A stretch of DNA of 64,000 nucleotides from Sandaracinus amylolyticus (GCF_021631985.1 NZ_CP070225.1:6200001-6264000), one strand, 5' to 3'. Counted from the stretch's first letter, positions 44,341-54,068 are shown. Numbers and translations: made by a program. The notes: generated from the letters alone by a model not told the origin.

Positions 44341-46911
44341 ATGGTAGACTCGCGGCCCACTCGCCATCATTCGATGACTTCGGATCCTCACGAGTTGCTG
44401 ACACGGATCGAAGAGCACGCTCGCGCCGCGCTCGAAGGTCGAATCGAGGCATCGGCGGCGCTGGAAGCGATCGCTCGACTCGCTTCGCGGGACACGCCGC
44501 TCGGGCACGGCGATCACGTCGAGTCTTCCGCGAAGCGGGATCACGACCGCGAGAGCTCGAGGGTCCTCAAGAACATCATCGACCACATTCCGTACGTCGT
44601 GTTCTGGAAGGACGTCCGCTCCGTCTATCTCGGATGCAACGCAGCGCTGGCGCGGATCGGCGGCCTCGCGAGCCCCGACGACATCGTGGGTCGAGACGAC
44701 TTCTCGATGCCGTGGACGAGGGAAGAGGCCGAGTTCTTCCGCTCCGTCGATCGCCGTGTGATGGAGTCCGGCCAGGCCGAGCTCGACATCGAGGAGACGC
44801 AGGTCCAGGCCGACGGCCGTCGGCGCGTCATCCTCACGAGCAAGGTCCCGCTGCGCGACGAGTCCAATGCGGTCATCGGGATCCTCGGCATCTTCACCGA
44901 CATCACCGAGCGCAAAGAGCTCGAGCAACAGCTCCTCCAGGCGAAGGAAGCCGCGGAGGTCTCGGCTCGCGTCAAGTCGGACTTCCTCGCGGTCGTGAGC
45001 CACGAGCTGCGCACGCCGCTCACTCTGATCCTCAGCCCGCTCGAGTCGCTGTTGTCCGAGGCGCGAGGGGAGCTGCCGACGCGGGTCATCGGCACGCTCG
45101 AGAGTGTGTATCGGAACGCGCAGCGGCTGCGGATCCTCACCGAGGACATCCTCGAGTTCAGCCGACGAGAAGCCGGGCACCTCGCGCTCGACCCACGACC
45201 TCTCGACGTCGCGGGGCACGTCGGACAGCTCGCGCTCGACCTGGCACCGGCGGCCGCTGCGCGTGGGATCGAGCTCCGCGCGACGACGCTCGATCCCGCG
45301 CTCGGCGTCGCGCTGGTCGACATCGCGAAGCTCGACAAGATCCTGATCAACCTGCTCGGGAACGCGCTGAAGTTCACGCCCGCTGGCGGCGAGATCACCG
45401 TGTCGGCAGAGCTCGTCGACGACACGATGGTGTTCGCAGTGCGCGACACCGGCATCGGCATCGACCCCGCCGATCACGATCGCGTGTTCCGGCGCTTCGA
45501 GCAGATCGAAGGAGGCTCGGCGCGCGCGCACGGGGGAGTCGGGCTCGGGCTCTCGCTGGTCAAGGGGCTCGCCGAAGCGATGCAGGGATCGGTCTCCGTC
45601 GACAGCGAGCTCGGCCGAGGCGCCACGTTCGCCGTGCGCATCCCGCGGCGCGCTGCCGATCGCGGCGCGCTCCCTCTGGTGCGCGATCTCGATCTCACGC
45701 CGCGTGCGCTCGTCGTGGACACTCCCGCCGACTCGCCGGCCCCTGCGCGGGCGCCGGCGGACGCGGCGCGCGTCGTCGTGGCCGAGGACAGCAGCGATCT
45801 GCGGCAGTACCTCACGCAGTTGTTGAGCGCGGAGTTCCAGGTCGTCGCCGTCGCGAACGGACAGCTCGCGTACGAGGTGATCCGGGAGCAGAGGCCCGAC
45901 GTCGTCGTGTCCGACGTCATGATGCCCGTGATGGACGGTTTCGAGCTCGTCCGGCGACTCAAGGCCGACCCCGCGCTCGCGACCATCCCCGTTGTTCTCC
46001 TGACCGCGCGCGCGGGCGCCGAAGCGGCCGCGGACGGGCTCGATCGCGGTGCCGACGACTATCTCAGCAAGCCGTTCAGCCCGCTGGATCTCCTGGCCAG
46101 GGTTCGCTCCGCCCACCGCATGAAGGTGCTGCGCGATCGTCTGCTCGAGGCGCATCGCCGCGCGGCCGACGCAGAGCGAGAGGAGGCGCTGCGAGACACA
46201 CGCGCGGCGCTCGCCGAGATCGGCAAGGTCGCGAGCCTCGGAGAGATGGCCGCCGCCGTCGCCCACGAGATCAACCAGCCGCTGGCAGGCCTGGGCCTCA
46301 GCGCGCGCACGCTGCTCCGGTGGCTGCGCGCGGAGCGACCCGACATGGACGAAGTGCAGGCCGCCGCGGATCGGATCGTCCGCGACGTGAAGCGCGCGGC
46401 GGAGGTCGTCACGCGCATCCGCGAGCTGTTCGGCAATTCCGCGGGCGTGAAGGTGGCAGTCGACGTGAACGACGCCGTGACGGAGGTCATCGCGTTGACG
46501 CGGGACCGCATGCGCGCGGCGGGGGCGTCGATCCGAGCGGAGCTGACGCCGGATCTACCGCCCGCGCTCGGCGATCGCGTGCAGCTCCAGCAGGTCGTCG
46601 TGAACCTCGTGGTCAACGCGGCGGACGCGATGCGCGACGTCACCGGTCGCCCGCGCGAGGTCCGGCTCCGGACGCAGCTCGAGGCGGGGCGGATCCGAGT
46701 CGACGTGAGCGACATGGGCGTCGGCGTGTCGGACGAGGACAAGGACCGCATCTTCAACGCCTTCCACACCACGAAGGCCGGCGGCATGGGGATGGGATTG
46801 TCCATCTGCAAGACGATCGTGGAGAGCCACGGCGGGACGCTCGTGGTGTCGAGCCACGACGGTCCAGGCTCCACCTTCCACTTCGCGCTTCCGCTCTTCC
46901 AGCCGCGATAG
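44341..46911 (+). CDS. Hybrid histidine kinase with two kinase cores around a receiver
   Basis: The protein has 856 residues. The order is a PAS domain (about 70-195, ending [13 protein letters not shown]); kinase core 1 with the H box SHELRTPL (His near 220), N box LLGNALKF and G boxes DTGIGI and GVGLGLSL; a receiver with its phosphoacceptor Asp in [13 protein letters not shown] near 525; then kinase core 2 with the H box AHEINQPL near 641, N box [10 protein letters not shown] and G box [12 protein letters not shown]. No membrane helix is seen, so it is cytoplasmic. Both cores look complete. The start could also be the ATG at 44374. No output regulator is adjacent. Confidence 0.9.
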   Translation: MVDSRPTRHHSMTSDPHELLTRIEEHARAALEGRIEASAALEAIARLASRDTPLGHGDHVESSAKRDHDRESSRVLKNIIDHIPYVVFWKDVRSVYLGCNAALARIGGLASPDDIVGRDDFSMPWTREEAEFFRSVDRRVMESGQAELDIEETQVQADGRRRVILTSKVPLRDESNAVIGILGIFTDITERKELEQQLLQAKEAAEVSARVKSDFLAVVSHELRTPLTLILSPLESLLSEARGELPTRVIGTLESVYRNAQRLRILTEDILEFSRREAGHLALDPRPLDVAGHVGQLALDLAPAAAARGIELRATTLDPALGVALVDIAKLDKILINLLGNALKFTPAGGEITVSAELVDDTMVFAVRDTGIGIDPADHDRVFRRFEQIEGGSARAHGGVGLGLSLVKGLAEAMQGSVSVDSELGRGATFAVRIPRRAADRGALPLVRDLDLTPRALVVDTPADSPAPARAPADAARVVVAEDSSDLRQYLTQLLSAEFQVVAVANGQLAYEVIREQRPDVVVSDVMMPVMDGFELVRRLKADPALATIPVVLLTARAGAEAAADGLDRGADDYLSKPFSPLDLLARVRSAHRMKVLRDRLLEAHRRAADAEREEALRDTRAALAEIGKVASLGEMAAAVAHEINQPLAGLGLSARTLLRWLRAERPDMDEVQAAADRIVRDVKRAAEVVTRIRELFGNSAGVKVAVDVNDAVTEVIALTRDRMRAAGASIRAELTPDLPPALGDRVQLQQVVVNLVVNAADAMRDVTGRPREVRLRTQLEAGRIRVDVSDMGVGVSDEDKDRIFNAFHTTKAGGMGMGLSICKTIVESHGGTLVVSSHDGPGSTFHFALPLFQPR

Positions 46912-46948
46912 CCCTCGACGCGCGCGGCGCCGGACCACCACGCGTCTC

Positions 46949-47419
46949 TCACCGAAGCGCTTCGGCCAGGGCCACTCGACGCGCCACGATCCCCTCCCAG
47001 TGCGACCCTTTCCAGAACGCTCGAGCGCATCGATCGCAACGCCAGAACTCATCGAACGCCGAGAGCGACATCGCAGGAACTTCGCGAGCGAGCGACTCGG
47101 CGCCGACCGGCACCAGCGCGCCACCGCACGACATGCAGCGCGGATCGATCACCGGCAGCGCGAGCTCGCGCAGCACGAACACCGTCTGATCGAAGAGCGG
47201 CTGGGCGCGCGGCACCAGCAGCGCGCGCACCGTGCCGCTCGTGATCGGACGGCGACGCATCAGCGGCCCGTCGGACGTGAGCAGGATCGCCCCGCTCTCC
47301 TCGGCGCGGATCACGAGCTCGCCGTCGTCGATCGGCCCCGCGAACTCCGCGTCGTACCCCGACGAGCGCAGCCAGCGCGAGAGCCCGCCCAGCATCGAGT
47401 CGCACAGGAAGCGCACCAC
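46949..47419 (-). CDS. Mut7-C RNase domain protein with zinc ribbon
   Basis: The protein has 156 residues from a GTG. A PIN-like core opens with RFLCDSMLGGLSRWLRSSGY, with the first acidic residue in CDSM; ILLTSDGPL carries the later Asp. The C-terminal part has two Cys pairs (CMSCGG and CDRCARAFWKGSHWEG) forming the zinc ribbon typical of Mut7-C. The group is predicted to cleave RNA. The gene begins 38 bases after the stop of the PLP-enzyme gene on the same strand; a second GTG is one codon later and cannot be ruled out. Confidence 0.85.
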   Translation of the reverse strand: MVRFLCDSMLGGLSRWLRSSGYDAEFAGPIDDGELVIRAEESGAILLTSDGPLMRRRPITSGTVRALLVPRAQPLFDQTVFVLRELALPVIDPRCMSCGGALVPVGAESLAREVPAMSLSAFDEFWRCDRCARAFWKGSHWEGIVARRVALAEALR

Positions 47420-47457
47420 GCGATCGTGGGGCCGCGGCCCGAGGGCCGGAACCTCGC

Positions 47458-48576
47458 TCAGGCGACCTCGGGCGCGTCGAGCAGCGCGCGCAGCCGCGGC
47501 GGCAGCTTCTCTCGCGCCTGCGCCGACACCGTGGGGCGCGCGGCGGAGAGCGTGCTCCACATCATCACGTTCTTCCCGCGCCAGCGCGGCTCGGCCGCGA
47601 TCGTGCGCAGCCCGTCGAGCGCCTTGCCGCTGTACGTGACCTCGCCCTCGGCGCCGATGAGCGCGCGCACGTGATCGATCGCGTCGATCGCCGCGGGCGT
47701 CGGGTGGCCGTAGCCCGGTCCGATCGCGCCGTGGTGCAGCGAGAACCGAGCGCGCCCGCGCTGCTTCTTCCAGCGCTCGGGCTCGCGCGCGTGCAGGAAT
47801 CGATCGGTCGCCCCGATCACCCCGCCGATCGTCACGCGATTCGTCGTGAGCAGCGGCGCGATGCGCACGCCGACGATCTCGGTGTCCCAGCCGAGCCACG
47901 CCGCACCGAGCGCGAGCGCGGCGAGCGTCCCCGAGCTCCCGGTCGGCAGCACGATCGCGTCGGGCCGCGGGCACTCGCCGCGCTCCACCTGCTGCGCGAG
48001 CTCGAGCATCGCGTCGACGTACCCGAGGTTCGCGAGCGGGTCCGACGCGCCCGGGAGGATCAGGAAATTCTCGCGGCGATCCCGGAGCAGCGCGTCGATC
48101 GTGCGCAGCGCCGTGGTGAGGTAGTTGCCGCCCCAGATCAGCTCCGCGCCGGAGTCCGCATCGACCAGCAGCGCGTGCTTCGCGAAGCGCGTGATCGGCT
48201 GGTCGTAGAGCACCACGCGCACCTCGAAGCCGAGCGCGCGACCGAAGAGCGCGGTCGCCATCACCTGCGTCGACGCGACGCCACCCGCGGTGACGATGCG
48301 CTTCGCGCCGCGCCGCTCCGCGTCGGCGAGCACGAGCTCGTAGCGGCGCACCTTGTTGCCGCCGTAGAGCGGCGACGCGAGATCGTCGCGCTTGATCCAG
48401 AGGTCGTCGCGGCCGAGCCAGCGCGCCGCGCTCCCGCCGATGCGCTCGACCGGTGTCGGTAGCTTCGCGAGCGGACGCCACGGAATGTCGCGCGCCAGCG
48501 CAGGCAGCGCGTCGAAGAGGAGAGGACGGGTGCGCCCACCGACGTCGAGCGCGAGAGAGGAGGTCGTGGTGGTCAC
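47458..48576 (-). CDS. PLP-dependent enzyme, D-cysteine desulfhydrase/ACC deaminase type
   Basis: The protein has 372 residues. Fold-type II landmarks are LWIKRDDLASPLYGGNKVRR with the PLP-binding Lys in GGNKVRR, GGVASTQV for the substrate carboxylate, and the phosphate-binding loop PTGSSGTLAALALG. The substrate-site residues that separate D-cysteine desulfhydrase from ACC deaminase were not resolved by eye, so the broader name is used. The reaction is probably alpha,beta-elimination, releasing ammonia and, if D-cysteine is the substrate, sulfide and pyruvate. It precedes the Mut7-C gene on the same strand. Confidence 0.85.
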   Translation of the reverse strand: MTTTTSSLALDVGGRTRPLLFDALPALARDIPWRPLAKLPTPVERIGGSAARWLGRDDLWIKRDDLASPLYGGNKVRRYELVLADAERRGAKRIVTAGGVASTQVMATALFGRALGFEVRVVLYDQPITRFAKHALLVDADSGAELIWGGNYLTTALRTIDALLRDRRENFLILPGASDPLANLGYVDAMLELAQQVERGECPRPDAIVLPTGSSGTLAALALGAAWLGWDTEIVGVRIAPLLTTNRVTIGGVIGATDRFLHAREPERWKKQRGRARFSLHHGAIGPGYGHPTPAAIDAIDHVRALIGAEGEVTYSGKALDGLRTIAAEPRWRGKNVMMWSTLSAARPTVSAQAREKLPPRLRALLDAPEVA

Positions 48577-48626
48577 GAGGGGCAGTATCGCCCGTCGTCG
48601 GTCGCTCGTGGCAGGATCGCGCGCCT

Positions 48627-49754
48627 ATGACCGAGCGCGTGGACGAGACACACGACGTGAGCACCAAGGAGCGCGACGCGTTCGCGTTCCTGCGCACGAA
48701 GGGGCGCGCGTCGGTCGTGCGGCTCGCCGATCAGTGGTTCATCGCGTGCGCATCGAGCGAGCTGAAGGAAGCGCCGCGCGCCGAGACGATCCAGGACGTG
48801 CCCCTCGTGCTCTTCCGCGACGAGCGCGGGCGCGCGTCGGCGCTGCTCGATCGCTGTCCTCATCGCAACGTCCCGCTCTCGGGCGGCAAGGTCGTCGCGT
48901 CGGACGGGACGATCGAGTGCCCGTACCACGGCTGGCGCTTCGATCGCGAGGGCACCTGCCGCGCGATCCCCTCGTTCTGCGGCGAGCCGGGCGCGAAGGC
49001 GCGCGCCGCGCCCGCGTTCCCGGTGATCGAGCAGGACGGCTGGATCTGGGTCTACAGCACGCCGTTCGCGCATCCCGGCGCGCCGATGCCGACCAAGCAG
49101 CCGCACCGCTTCGCGCTCGCGAGCGAGCCCGGCTACACGACGGTGCACCAGACCGTCGAGGCCGAGGGCACGATGTACTCGGCGATCGAGAACGCGCTCG
49201 ACGTGCCGCACACCGCGTTCCTGCATCGCGGCTTGTTCCGCTCGGAGAGCCGCGGCGTGACGCTCACCGTGAAGGTGCGGCGCAGCAAGGATCGTGTGGA
49301 GGCCGAGTACGTCGGTGAGCCGCGACCGCCGGGCCTCGTCGCGCGGATCCTCTCGCCCTCGGGCGGGATCGTCACCCACTTCGATCGCTTCATCCTGCCC
49401 TCGATCGCACAGGTCGAGTACCGCATCGGCACCGAGAACCACTTCCTCGCCGACACGGTGTGCACGCCGGTCTCGGACTTCCGCACCAAGCTCCACGCGG
49501 TCGTCAGCTTCCGCTCGCGCGTGCCCGGCCACGTGATCGCGCCCTTCGTGAAGCCGCTCGCGCTGCGGGTGTTCCAGCAGGACGCGGTGGTGCTCAAGCA
49601 GCAGACCGAGACGATCAAGCGCTTCGGCGGCGAGCAGTTCGCGTCGACCGAGATCGACGTGCTCGGAAAGCACATCTGGCGCTTGCTGCGCGCGGCCGAG
49701 CGCGGCGACGCATCGCCTCCGGAAGAAGAAGCGGAGCTCCAGCTCGTCGTGTGA
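48627..49754 (+). CDS. Rieske-type non-haem iron oxygenase (alpha subunit)
   Basis: The protein has 375 residues. The N-terminal Rieske [2Fe-2S] site is CPHRN near 78 and CPYHGW near 98. The catalytic iron site is in ENALDVPHTAFLH near 190-203, which supplies the bridging Asp and two His. Sequence in this region (VHQTVEAEGTMYSAIENALD, PHTAFLHRGLF) is closer to the single-component VanA/PaO or cholesterol-desaturase style than to two-subunit dioxygenases. It needs an external reductase; none is adjacent. The ATG at 48627 is chosen. Its stop overlaps the GTG of the AKR-kinase gene, so the two are translationally coupled. Confidence 0.9.
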   Translation: MTERVDETHDVSTKERDAFAFLRTKGRASVVRLADQWFIACASSELKEAPRAETIQDVPLVLFRDERGRASALLDRCPHRNVPLSGGKVVASDGTIECPYHGWRFDREGTCRAIPSFCGEPGAKARAAPAFPVIEQDGWIWVYSTPFAHPGAPMPTKQPHRFALASEPGYTTVHQTVEAEGTMYSAIENALDVPHTAFLHRGLFRSESRGVTLTVKVRRSKDRVEAEYVGEPRPPGLVARILSPSGGIVTHFDRFILPSIAQVEYRIGTENHFLADTVCTPVSDFRTKLHAVVSFRSRVPGHVIAPFVKPLALRVFQQDAVVLKQQTETIKRFGGEQFASTEIDVLGKHIWRLLRAAERGDASPPEEEAELQLVV

Positions 49755-51469
49755 TCGGCCTCGGCTGCATGCGCCTGTCGGAGATCGACGAGGCGGACGC
49801 GATCGCGGTGCTGCACGCGGCGCTCGGCGCGGGCGTGTCGTTGCTCGACACCGCCGACGTGTACGGCCGCGATCTCCACGACGTGCACGGCAACGAGCGC
49901 CTCGTCGCGAGGGCGCTCGCGTCGTGGTCGGGCCCGCGGCCGATGGTCGTGACGAAGGCGGGCCTGATCCGCACCCGCGGCAAGTGGGCGAACGACGGGC
50001 GTGTCGCCCACCTGCGCGAGGCGTGCGAGCGCAGCCGCGCCGCGCTCGGGGTCGACGCGCTCGATGCGCTGCTGCTCCACGCGCCCGATCCCCGCACGCC
50101 GATCGAGACCAGCGCGCGCGCCCTCGCGGCGCTGCGCGAAGCGGGTCTGGTGCGCGCGATCGGGCTCAGCAACGTGACGCTCTCCGAGCTCGATCGCGCC
50201 CGGGCGGTCGCACCGATCGAGCTCGTCGAGGTCGCGATCGCGCCCGGCCACGACAGCGTGCTGCGCAGCGGCGTGATCGAGCGCTGCGTCGAGCACGGGA
50301 TCCGCGTCCTCGCGCACTCGCCGCTCGGCGGGCCCAAGCGCGCGCCCAAGCTCGAGAGCGACACGACGTTCGCTCCGCTCGCGACCAAGCACGGCGTGAG
50401 CGCCGCGATGATCGTGCTCGCGTGGCTGCGCGATCTCTCGCCCGCGATCGTGCCGATCCCCGGGGTGCGATCGATCGCCCACGCGCTCGAGGTCGCCGGC
50501 GCCGATGCGATCACCCTCGACGACGCGGATCGCGCCGCGCTCGACGCGCGCATCCCGTCGGGCGTGCGCATCCGCGTGCCCGTCGCGGAGCGCAAGCCGC
50601 GCCCCGACGGAACGCGCGAGGTCGTCGTGCTCATGGGCATCCAGGGCGCAGGAAAGTCGACGATCGCACGCGAGCTCGAGGGCCACCTGCGGCTCAACCG
50701 CGACGAGCTCGGCGGCAAGCTGCGCGGGCTCGTGCCCCGGCTCGACGCGGCGCTGCGCGACGGCGTGGAGCGTGTGGTGCTCGACAACACCTACGCGACG
50801 CGCGCCTCGCGCGCCGACGTGATCGACTGCGCGTGGAAGCACCGCGTGCCGGTGCGCTGCGTGTGGCTCGACACGCCGGTCGAGGTCGCGCAGGCGAACG
50901 TCGCGCGCCGCATCGTCGAGGCGCACGGGCACCTCCTCGGGCCCAACGAGATCCTCGCGGTGTCGAAGGACGATCCCGGGGTCGTGCCGCCGCTCGCGCT
51001 CTTCCGCTTCCGGCGGGAGCTCGAGGCCCCGAGCGCGTCGGAAGGATTCGAGTCGATCGAGATCGTGCCCTTCGCGCGGCGCGCGCGCCCCGAGCACACG
51101 CACGCCGGGCGCATCGTGTCGGCCGACGTGATCGCGCGCGACGACGTGCTCGATCGACTGCGCGCCTCGAGCGACGCGTCGCTCTTCGCGTTCGCGTGGG
51201 CGCCCGGCCCGACCGAGCGCGAGGCCGCCGAGATCGCGGTGCAGCGCGCGCGCGAGGCGCTCGGTCGAGAGATCGCGCTGCACGTCTGCGCGCACCCCGC
51301 GGGCCCGCCGATCTGCTGGTGTCGCCCGCCGCTGCCCGGGATCGCGGTGCTCGCCGTGGAGCGCGCGAAGCTCGACGTGTCGCGCGTCGAGCTGATCTCG
51401 CCGCACGGCGCGCACCGCGCGATCGCGGACGCGATCGGCGCGCGCTTCGTGCGCGTCGACGCGCGCTGA
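49751..51469 (+). CDS. Aldo/keto reductase fused to a PNK-like kinase and degenerate HAD tail
   Basis: The protein has 572 residues from a GTG overlapping the Rieske stop. Residues 1-275 are an AKR with SLLDTADVYGRDLHD (Asp and Tyr), VVTKAGL (Lys) and ALLLHAPDP (His), so the catalytic set is present. Residues about 290-430 are a P-loop kinase of the polynucleotide-kinase/zeta-toxin type (VLMGIQGAGKSTIARELE, LNRDELGGKLRG, VVLDNTYATRASRADVIDCA). The last 140 residues end in HVCAHPAGPPICWCRPPLPG, a Cys/His zinc motif as in HisB-type HAD phosphatases, but no DxDGT nucleophile was found. A three-part fusion of these activities was not previously known to the annotator. Confidence 0.8.
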   Translation: MIGLGCMRLSEIDEADAIAVLHAALGAGVSLLDTADVYGRDLHDVHGNERLVARALASWSGPRPMVVTKAGLIRTRGKWANDGRVAHLREACERSRAALGVDALDALLLHAPDPRTPIETSARALAALREAGLVRAIGLSNVTLSELDRARAVAPIELVEVAIAPGHDSVLRSGVIERCVEHGIRVLAHSPLGGPKRAPKLESDTTFAPLATKHGVSAAMIVLAWLRDLSPAIVPIPGVRSIAHALEVAGADAITLDDADRAALDARIPSGVRIRVPVAERKPRPDGTREVVVLMGIQGAGKSTIARELEGHLRLNRDELGGKLRGLVPRLDAALRDGVERVVLDNTYATRASRADVIDCAWKHRVPVRCVWLDTPVEVAQANVARRIVEAHGHLLGPNEILAVSKDDPGVVPPLALFRFRRELEAPSASEGFESIEIVPFARRARPEHTHAGRIVSADVIARDDVLDRLRASSDASLFAFAWAPGPTEREAAEIAVQRAREALGREIALHVCAHPAGPPICWCRPPLPGIAVLAVERAKLDVSRVELISPHGAHRAIADAIGARFVRVDAR

Positions 51470-51503
51470 GACGGGCACGGTTGCGCGCGCAACCGTGCCC
51501 GTC
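51470..51503. terminator. 34-base perfect palindrome between convergent genes
   Basis: GACGGGCACGGTTGCGC and its exact complement lie between the stops of the AKR-kinase gene (51469) and the PheRS-like gene (51507). A perfect stem with no loop gap at the centre is a strong bidirectional hairpin. It has no T tract, so Rho-independent function is uncertain. Confidence 0.6.
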
Positions 51504-51506
51504 AGG

Positions 51507-52637
51507 TCAGCTCGCGCGCGCCGCCCACTGCGCGACGGATCCGCAGTGCACCGCGACGTAGATCTCGTCGCGCAGCCGGTTGCACTCCTCGTGCGTGAGG
51601 GTGCGATCGACGGCGCGCAGCACCACGCGCAGCAGCACGTTCTCCTGGTGCAGCTCGAGCCCGATGCGAGCGCGCGCGATCTCCGGGAGCTCCGCCGCGG
51701 CGGTGCGGCTCTCCTCGGTGATCGACTCGATCATCGACGCGCGCTCAGCGAGCGCCGCGCGCACCCGATCACCGAGCTCTTCGATCGTCGTGCCCGGCTC
51801 CACCGCGATCGAGAGATCGCGCCGCACCGGCGGCATCGACGAGACCGCGTGGTACGGCGAGAGATCCTGCATCTGCGACCCGATGCGCGGATCGTCCGAG
51901 CGCAGCAGGCGGATGTCGGGGATGCCCTTGCGCAGCATGAGCAGTCGATCGAGCCCGAGCCCCATCGCGAGCCCGCTCCACGACGCGGGATCGAGCCCGG
52001 CGCGCGCGAGCACGTCGGGATGGGCGAGCCCGCACTCGCCGATCTCCACCCAGCCGCCGCGTTCTTCGACCTCCACCTGGAGCCCGCCCGTCGTGTAGGG
52101 ATGCACCGCGTCGCTGATCACGTGCCCGCGGCCCGGAAGCGCGGCGCGCACCGCACACGCGATCATGCCCTCGAGATCACGGCGCACCAGCGGCGGTCCG
52201 CGGCGGATGCGCCAGAGATCGAGCTGGTGCGGCTCGCCGGTATGGAGGCGATCGATGCTGTCGCGCCGGTAGGTGATCCCGGGCACCGCGATCAGCACGT
52301 CGTGCGCGGCGTCCTCCTCGGCGAGCGCGCGCAGCGCGCCGGGGATCATCGCGCTGGTGTGGGAGCGCAACATCGTCGCTTCCGACACGTAGCGCGAGTG
52401 GCGCGCGTCCCGCGCGATCGCGTCCTCGGCGTAACCGAGCCGATCGTAGTTGTCGGCGATCGCGACGAGCGGCGCGCCGCGCACCACACGCGCTTCGCAG
52501 CCCCATGCCGACGCCAGCGTCGACACCACGTCGTCGACGATGCGCTGCATCGCGTGCGGGCCCTGCTCGGGGTCGGAGAGATCGCGGATCGAGAGCGCGC
52601 GCCGGAGCGCGTCGAGAGCGAGATGGACCGGAGACAT
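51507..52637 (-). CDS. Single-chain phenylalanyl-tRNA synthetase-like protein
   Basis: The protein has 376 residues. Class II catalytic motifs of PheS are present: motif 1 region EATMLRSHTSAMIPGAL, motif 2 GITYRRDSIDRLHTGEPHQL and motif 3 GLAMGLGLDRLLMLRKGI then DIRLLRSDD. Directly fused behind is a ferredoxin-fold anticodon-binding domain (PPVRRDLSIAVEPGTTIEEL). The long N-terminal tRNA-binding coiled coil of bacterial PheS is missing and there is no PheT. This PheS core plus FDX-ACB plan is that of mitochondrial PheRS. It may charge tRNA or be a paralogue using the adenylate for another amidation. No pheS/pheT pair is in the window. Confidence 0.85.
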   Translation of the reverse strand: MSPVHLALDALRRALSIRDLSDPEQGPHAMQRIVDDVVSTLASAWGCEARVVRGAPLVAIADNYDRLGYAEDAIARDARHSRYVSEATMLRSHTSAMIPGALRALAEEDAAHDVLIAVPGITYRRDSIDRLHTGEPHQLDLWRIRRGPPLVRRDLEGMIACAVRAALPGRGHVISDAVHPYTTGGLQVEVEERGGWVEIGECGLAHPDVLARAGLDPASWSGLAMGLGLDRLLMLRKGIPDIRLLRSDDPRIGSQMQDLSPYHAVSSMPPVRRDLSIAVEPGTTIEELGDRVRAALAERASMIESITEESRTAAAELPEIARARIGLELHQENVLLRVVLRAVDRTLTHEECNRLRDEIYVAVHCGSVAQWAARAS

Positions 52638-52898
52638 GAGAGACCTCGTGCGTGGAGAGAACGAACGGGAGGCGCAGCGCCGCCTGCGCCGGCTGGCGTT
52701 CCCCCGGTCCCTCCGGCCCTCCGTTCGCGACGCGCGATGCGGCTCGCGCGTGCTGGAGGCCTCGTCTCTACATCACCGTCGATCGACGCGATGAAGCCTC
52801 CCGGAGCCCGCTGAGGGGCCGGGGGCCTCGAAATCGACGCGTCGCGAGAGGACGGTGCACGAGGCTCAACGTGGGCGAGCCACGTCGCGCGCGCAACC
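52638..52898. other. Upstream region of the PheRS-like gene, no gene seen
   Basis: This 261-base gap between the peptidase lipoprotein stop and the PheRS-like start holds a GC-rich interrupted palindrome around CCGGTCCCTCCGG (near 52706-52718). No T-box consensus, leader peptide with Phe codons, or convincing promoter was found. Confidence 0.4.
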
Positions 52899-54068
52899 TC
52901 AAGGGGGCTCGACCGCGTCCGACGCCACGACGATCGCGAACGTCGAGGGCTCGGCCTCCGAGACGCGCACGTGGATGTGGTTGTCGTGGTTGGGCCAGTG
53001 CTGCAGGTGCGCTCCGTCGGCGTACATCGGGAGCAGGTCTTCGGCGACGAGCTCCGCGGTGAGCGCCTCGTCCGCCCCCGACACCGTCGGGCCGATCAGC
53101 TCCTGGTCGAGGAAGCAATTCGTCACGCGCCCGGTCGCGAAGAAGTCGCCGAAGAACACTGCGTTCGCGAAGCCGTCGTAGCCGGTGATCGTCCCCGGCA
53201 CGCACTCGCGACCGCGATCGGTGCGCATCACCGTGCAGTAGCTCCGCCACACCGAGCGACCGTCGAGCCCGTAGAGCGAGAGATCGACGTCCTTGCCGCG
53301 CTGATGCGACGCGTGTCGCGGCGCGCCCACGTCCTCGCCCGGCGTGCGGCCATCCCACTGCGAGAGATCTTCGGGCACGAACGGCTGCATCCCGAGCGAC
53401 GCGAGGCGCTGTCCCGCATGGCGCAGGAACATCAGGAGATCGCGGCGCCCGTACTGATAGCGGAACACGGTGCTCGTGGTGGTCGCGTAGCCGTCGCGCG
53501 CGAAATCGTTGGGCAACGGGAGCTGCAGCAGATGTGCGCAGTCGTCGTCGCAGCGCGCGCCGTCCTCGAAGGGCACGCGCGTGATCGTCAGCGTGGCGGA
53601 GAGCTCGCGCGCATCGCTCGTCACGCGCGCCCAGAACGTGCGCGGCTCGCTGGGATCGAACACCGCGAGCGTGCGCAGCCCCGGCCCCGCGTCGGTCACA
53701 CCGAGCGAGACCGCGCGCTCGCCGTCCCAGCGCAGCACCTCGAGCTCGATGCCGGCGCCCGCGCCGTCGAACGTGAGGAAGAACGTGACGTGCTCGTCGG
53801 GCGCGGCGTCGACGCGCACCACGGCGGGCGCATCGGGGGCGAGCGCGAGCTCGTTCGCGCCGTCGGTGCCGGCGATCTCGTCGCCCTCGGGCGCGATGCC
53901 GCCGGGCGCGACCGCGGCGTCGATCTCGATCGGTGGAGGCGCATCGATCGCGACCTGTGCATCGATCGGGATCGACGCATCGACGGGCGAGACATCGTCG
54001 TCGCCCGCGCATCCCGCGAGCACGACCAGGGCCACCCAACACACGGGATCGCGGAGCGAGATCGTCAC
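52899..54068 (-). CDS. Lipoprotein with MepA-like (LAS) peptidase domain
   Basis: The protein has 389 residues. The signal MTISLRDPVCWVALVVLAGC gives a lipidated Cys at residue 20. A Asp/Pro-rich linker with ID/PPP runs follows, then a carbohydrate-binding-like beta domain (about 65-165). The C-terminal half has a zinc peptidase of the LAS type: HASHQRGKDVDLSLY supplies His and Asp, and NHDNHIHVRV supplies the last His. This matches MepA, a penicillin-insensitive murein endopeptidase, though MepA lacks this N-domain. It probably trims peptidoglycan from the envelope side. It converges towards nothing on its 3' side except the PheRS-like promoter region. Confidence 0.82.
   Translation of the reverse strand: MTISLRDPVCWVALVVLAGCAGDDDVSPVDASIPIDAQVAIDAPPPIEIDAAVAPGGIAPEGDEIAGTDGANELALAPDAPAVVRVDAAPDEHVTFFLTFDGAGAGIELEVLRWDGERAVSLGVTDAGPGLRTLAVFDPSEPRTFWARVTSDARELSATLTITRVPFEDGARCDDDCAHLLQLPLPNDFARDGYATTTSTVFRYQYGRRDLLMFLRHAGQRLASLGMQPFVPEDLSQWDGRTPGEDVGAPRHASHQRGKDVDLSLYGLDGRSVWRSYCTVMRTDRGRECVPGTITGYDGFANAVFFGDFFATGRVTNCFLDQELIGPTVSGADEALTAELVAEDLLPMYADGAHLQHWPNHDNHIHVRVSEAEPSTFAIVVASDAVEPP

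Noticed and set aside
52638-52898. T-box or attenuator before the PheRS-like gene
   Set aside because: No T-box consensus, no leader peptide with Phe codons and no T tract were found, though the length of the gap would allow one.
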